Assembly (NCBI RefSeq): GCF_020709055.1
Contig: NZ_JAJFCK010000075.1
Location: forward strand, 1 to 5,950
Length of the DNA: 5,950 bases
Direction of reading: 5' to 3'
From: Ruminococcus callidus
GTDB lineage: Bacteria > Bacillota > Clostridia > Oscillospirales > Ruminococcaceae
A program made the position numbers and the translations under genes. Positions 5,631 to 5,950 of this stretch are shown here, piece after piece. Every line of letters starts with the position of its first letter. Within the stretch, counting starts at the first letter, position 1. The notes beneath the pieces are model-generated. The model made no database searches, was not told where the DNA came from, and was given only the letters and a program-made list of their open reading frames with translations.

Positions 5631-5667
5631 AAAAAAACAACAGGAGAGCCACTCAAGCTCTCCTGTT
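5631..5667 (-). terminator. Strong minus-strand intrinsic terminator, copy 1
   Basis: An 11-bp perfect stem (5639-5649 with 5657-5667) surrounds a seven-base loop. On the minus strand seven T follow (5637-5631) after two bases. It would stop transcripts coming from the right, including those started at the copy 2 promoter. The plus-strand side has a weaker T-run (5672-5676). Confidence 0.88.
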
Positions 5668-5681
5668 ATCCTTTTTATTCC

Positions 5682-5789
5682 TTAAAACAAATCTGCCATA
5701 CTGTTCATGACGTCACGCATATGGTCAAGAGAGGTGTGACAATACAAATCCCAATTTATATGTTTGATTGTTATACTCAGTTTCCCCAT
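5682..5789 (-). other. Short reading frame across the repeat junction, remnant of a gene 3' end
   Basis: The last 20 codons within the unit, YCHTSLDHMRDVMNSMADLF then TAA (5682-5684), sit just before the terminator as a real gene end would. I do not recognise the protein. Across the copy 1/copy 2 junction the frame extends to ATG at 5789, giving 35 residues. That ATG overlaps the -10 box of copy 2, so it could not be used from that promoter. The original upstream gene probably supplied the 3' end, and the tandem duplication joined it to leader sequence. Confidence 0.3.
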
Positions 5790-5816
5790 TATACCACATT
5801 CCCCATCGAAAAACAA
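5788..5816 (-). promoter_or_regulatory. Second copy of the extended -10 promoter
   Basis: This is the same TTGTTT, 17-base spacer and TGGTATAAT as in copy 1, with the -10 at 5788-5793 and the -35 at 5811-5816. Transcripts would run leftward across the repeat junction and stop at the copy 1 terminator, giving an RNA of about 150 nucleotides rather than an operon message (inference). Confidence 0.75.
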
Positions 5817-5829
5817 GAATCGATTCCAC

Positions 5830-5866
5830 AAAAAAACAACAGGAGAGCCACTCAAGCTCTCCTGTT
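5830..5866 (-). terminator. Strong minus-strand intrinsic terminator, copy 2
   Basis: The stem is 5838-5848 with 5856-5866, and the minus-strand T-run is at 5836-5830. It is identical to the copy 1 terminator. Confidence 0.88.
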
Positions 5867-5944
5867 ATCCTTTTTATTCCTTAAAACAAATCTGCCATAC
5901 TGTTCATGACGTCACGCATATGGTCAAGAGAGGTGTGACAATAC

Positions 5945-5950
5945 AAATCC
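5945..5950. repeat. First six bases of a possible third repeat copy
   Basis: AAATCC at the window edge keeps the exact 199-bp period. Six bases are too few to prove a third copy, but they favour an array that continues beyond the window. Confidence 0.45.

Larger units (their letters stand above)
5547..5745. repeat. 199-bp tandem repeat, copy 1
   Basis: This unit, beginning AAATCCCAATTTATATG and ending GTGTGACAATAC, is followed directly by a second copy that I read as identical at every base. Read on the minus strand it holds, in order, the 3' end of a reading frame ending in TAA, a strong terminator, a palindrome, a promoter and the first part of the GNAT leader. Its left edge lies in the GNAT leader, six bases upstream of the ribosome site. 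Confidence 0.95.
5746..5944. repeat. 199-bp tandem repeat, copy 2
   Basis: I read this as a base-for-base identical copy of the first unit, directly abutting it. Perfect identity implies a very recent duplication, ongoing homogenisation, or an assembly artefact. Confidence 0.95.

Noticed and set aside
5708..5715. TGACGTCA palindrome as a regulator site
   Set aside because: It falls in the apparent gene 3' end of the repeat unit and is only eight bases, so chance is likely; its recurrence follows from the repeat itself.
5565..5909. 114-codon plus-strand open frame in the tandem repeat
   Set aside because: It reads both copies in different frames because 199 is not a multiple of three. It crosses two terminators and a promoter and has no ribosome site or family likeness.
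5547..5950. CRISPR array
   Set aside because: The 199-bp unit has no spacers; the copies abut directly and are identical throughout.

Overview
The window looks like the right-hand end of an integrated mobile element, probably a prophage or a phage-like integrative element, in a low-to-medium GC gut Firmicute of the class Clostridia (Ruminococcaceae or Lachnospiraceae type). This rests on recognising protein families by eye, with no database search. The left two thirds (1-4092) is a tightly packed plus-strand gene set. The right third is visibly more AT-rich, is transcribed from the minus strand, and consists of two decayed genes behind a promoter inside a perfect 199-bp tandem repeat.

Left part (1-1204). 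The window opens inside an N-acetylmuramoyl-L-alanine amidase (endolysin-like) gene. Its stop overlaps the start of a small protein with a helix-turn-helix and two zinc-finger-like Cys clusters. That gene overlaps a 60-residue SHOCT-like protein.

Centre (about 1229-4092). Two full-length large serine recombinases follow. The second starts inside the end of the first. They are paralogous but different: 428 residues without a coiled coil, and 526 residues with a long coiled coil after the zinc ribbon. The chain of overlaps suggests one co-transcribed, partly translationally coupled lysis/recombination operon. It ends at one or two hairpin terminators (4093-4128 and the very strong 4206-4245).

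Boundary (4093-4457). There is no gene here. The stretch holds a terminator series, a small dyad, a pair of 10-bp direct repeats with 11-bp spacing linked to a further hairpin, and the terminator of the minus-strand genes. The element/host junction is most likely in this stretch, but the att site itself cannot be identified from one end.

Right part (4458-5950). On the minus strand, reading leftwards, come an extended -10 promoter, a GNAT acetyltransferase gene and a flavodoxin-family (iron-sulfur flavoprotein-like) gene. Both genes are broken. The GNAT gene lacks a standard start codon, carries a frameshift and appears to have lost about 38 bases. The flavoprotein gene appears to have lost 11 bases. 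Upstream, a 199-bp unit is repeated perfectly in tandem at least twice, and the window ends six bases into what looks like a third copy. Each unit carries the 3' end of an unidentified minus-strand reading frame, a strong minus-strand terminator and the promoter.
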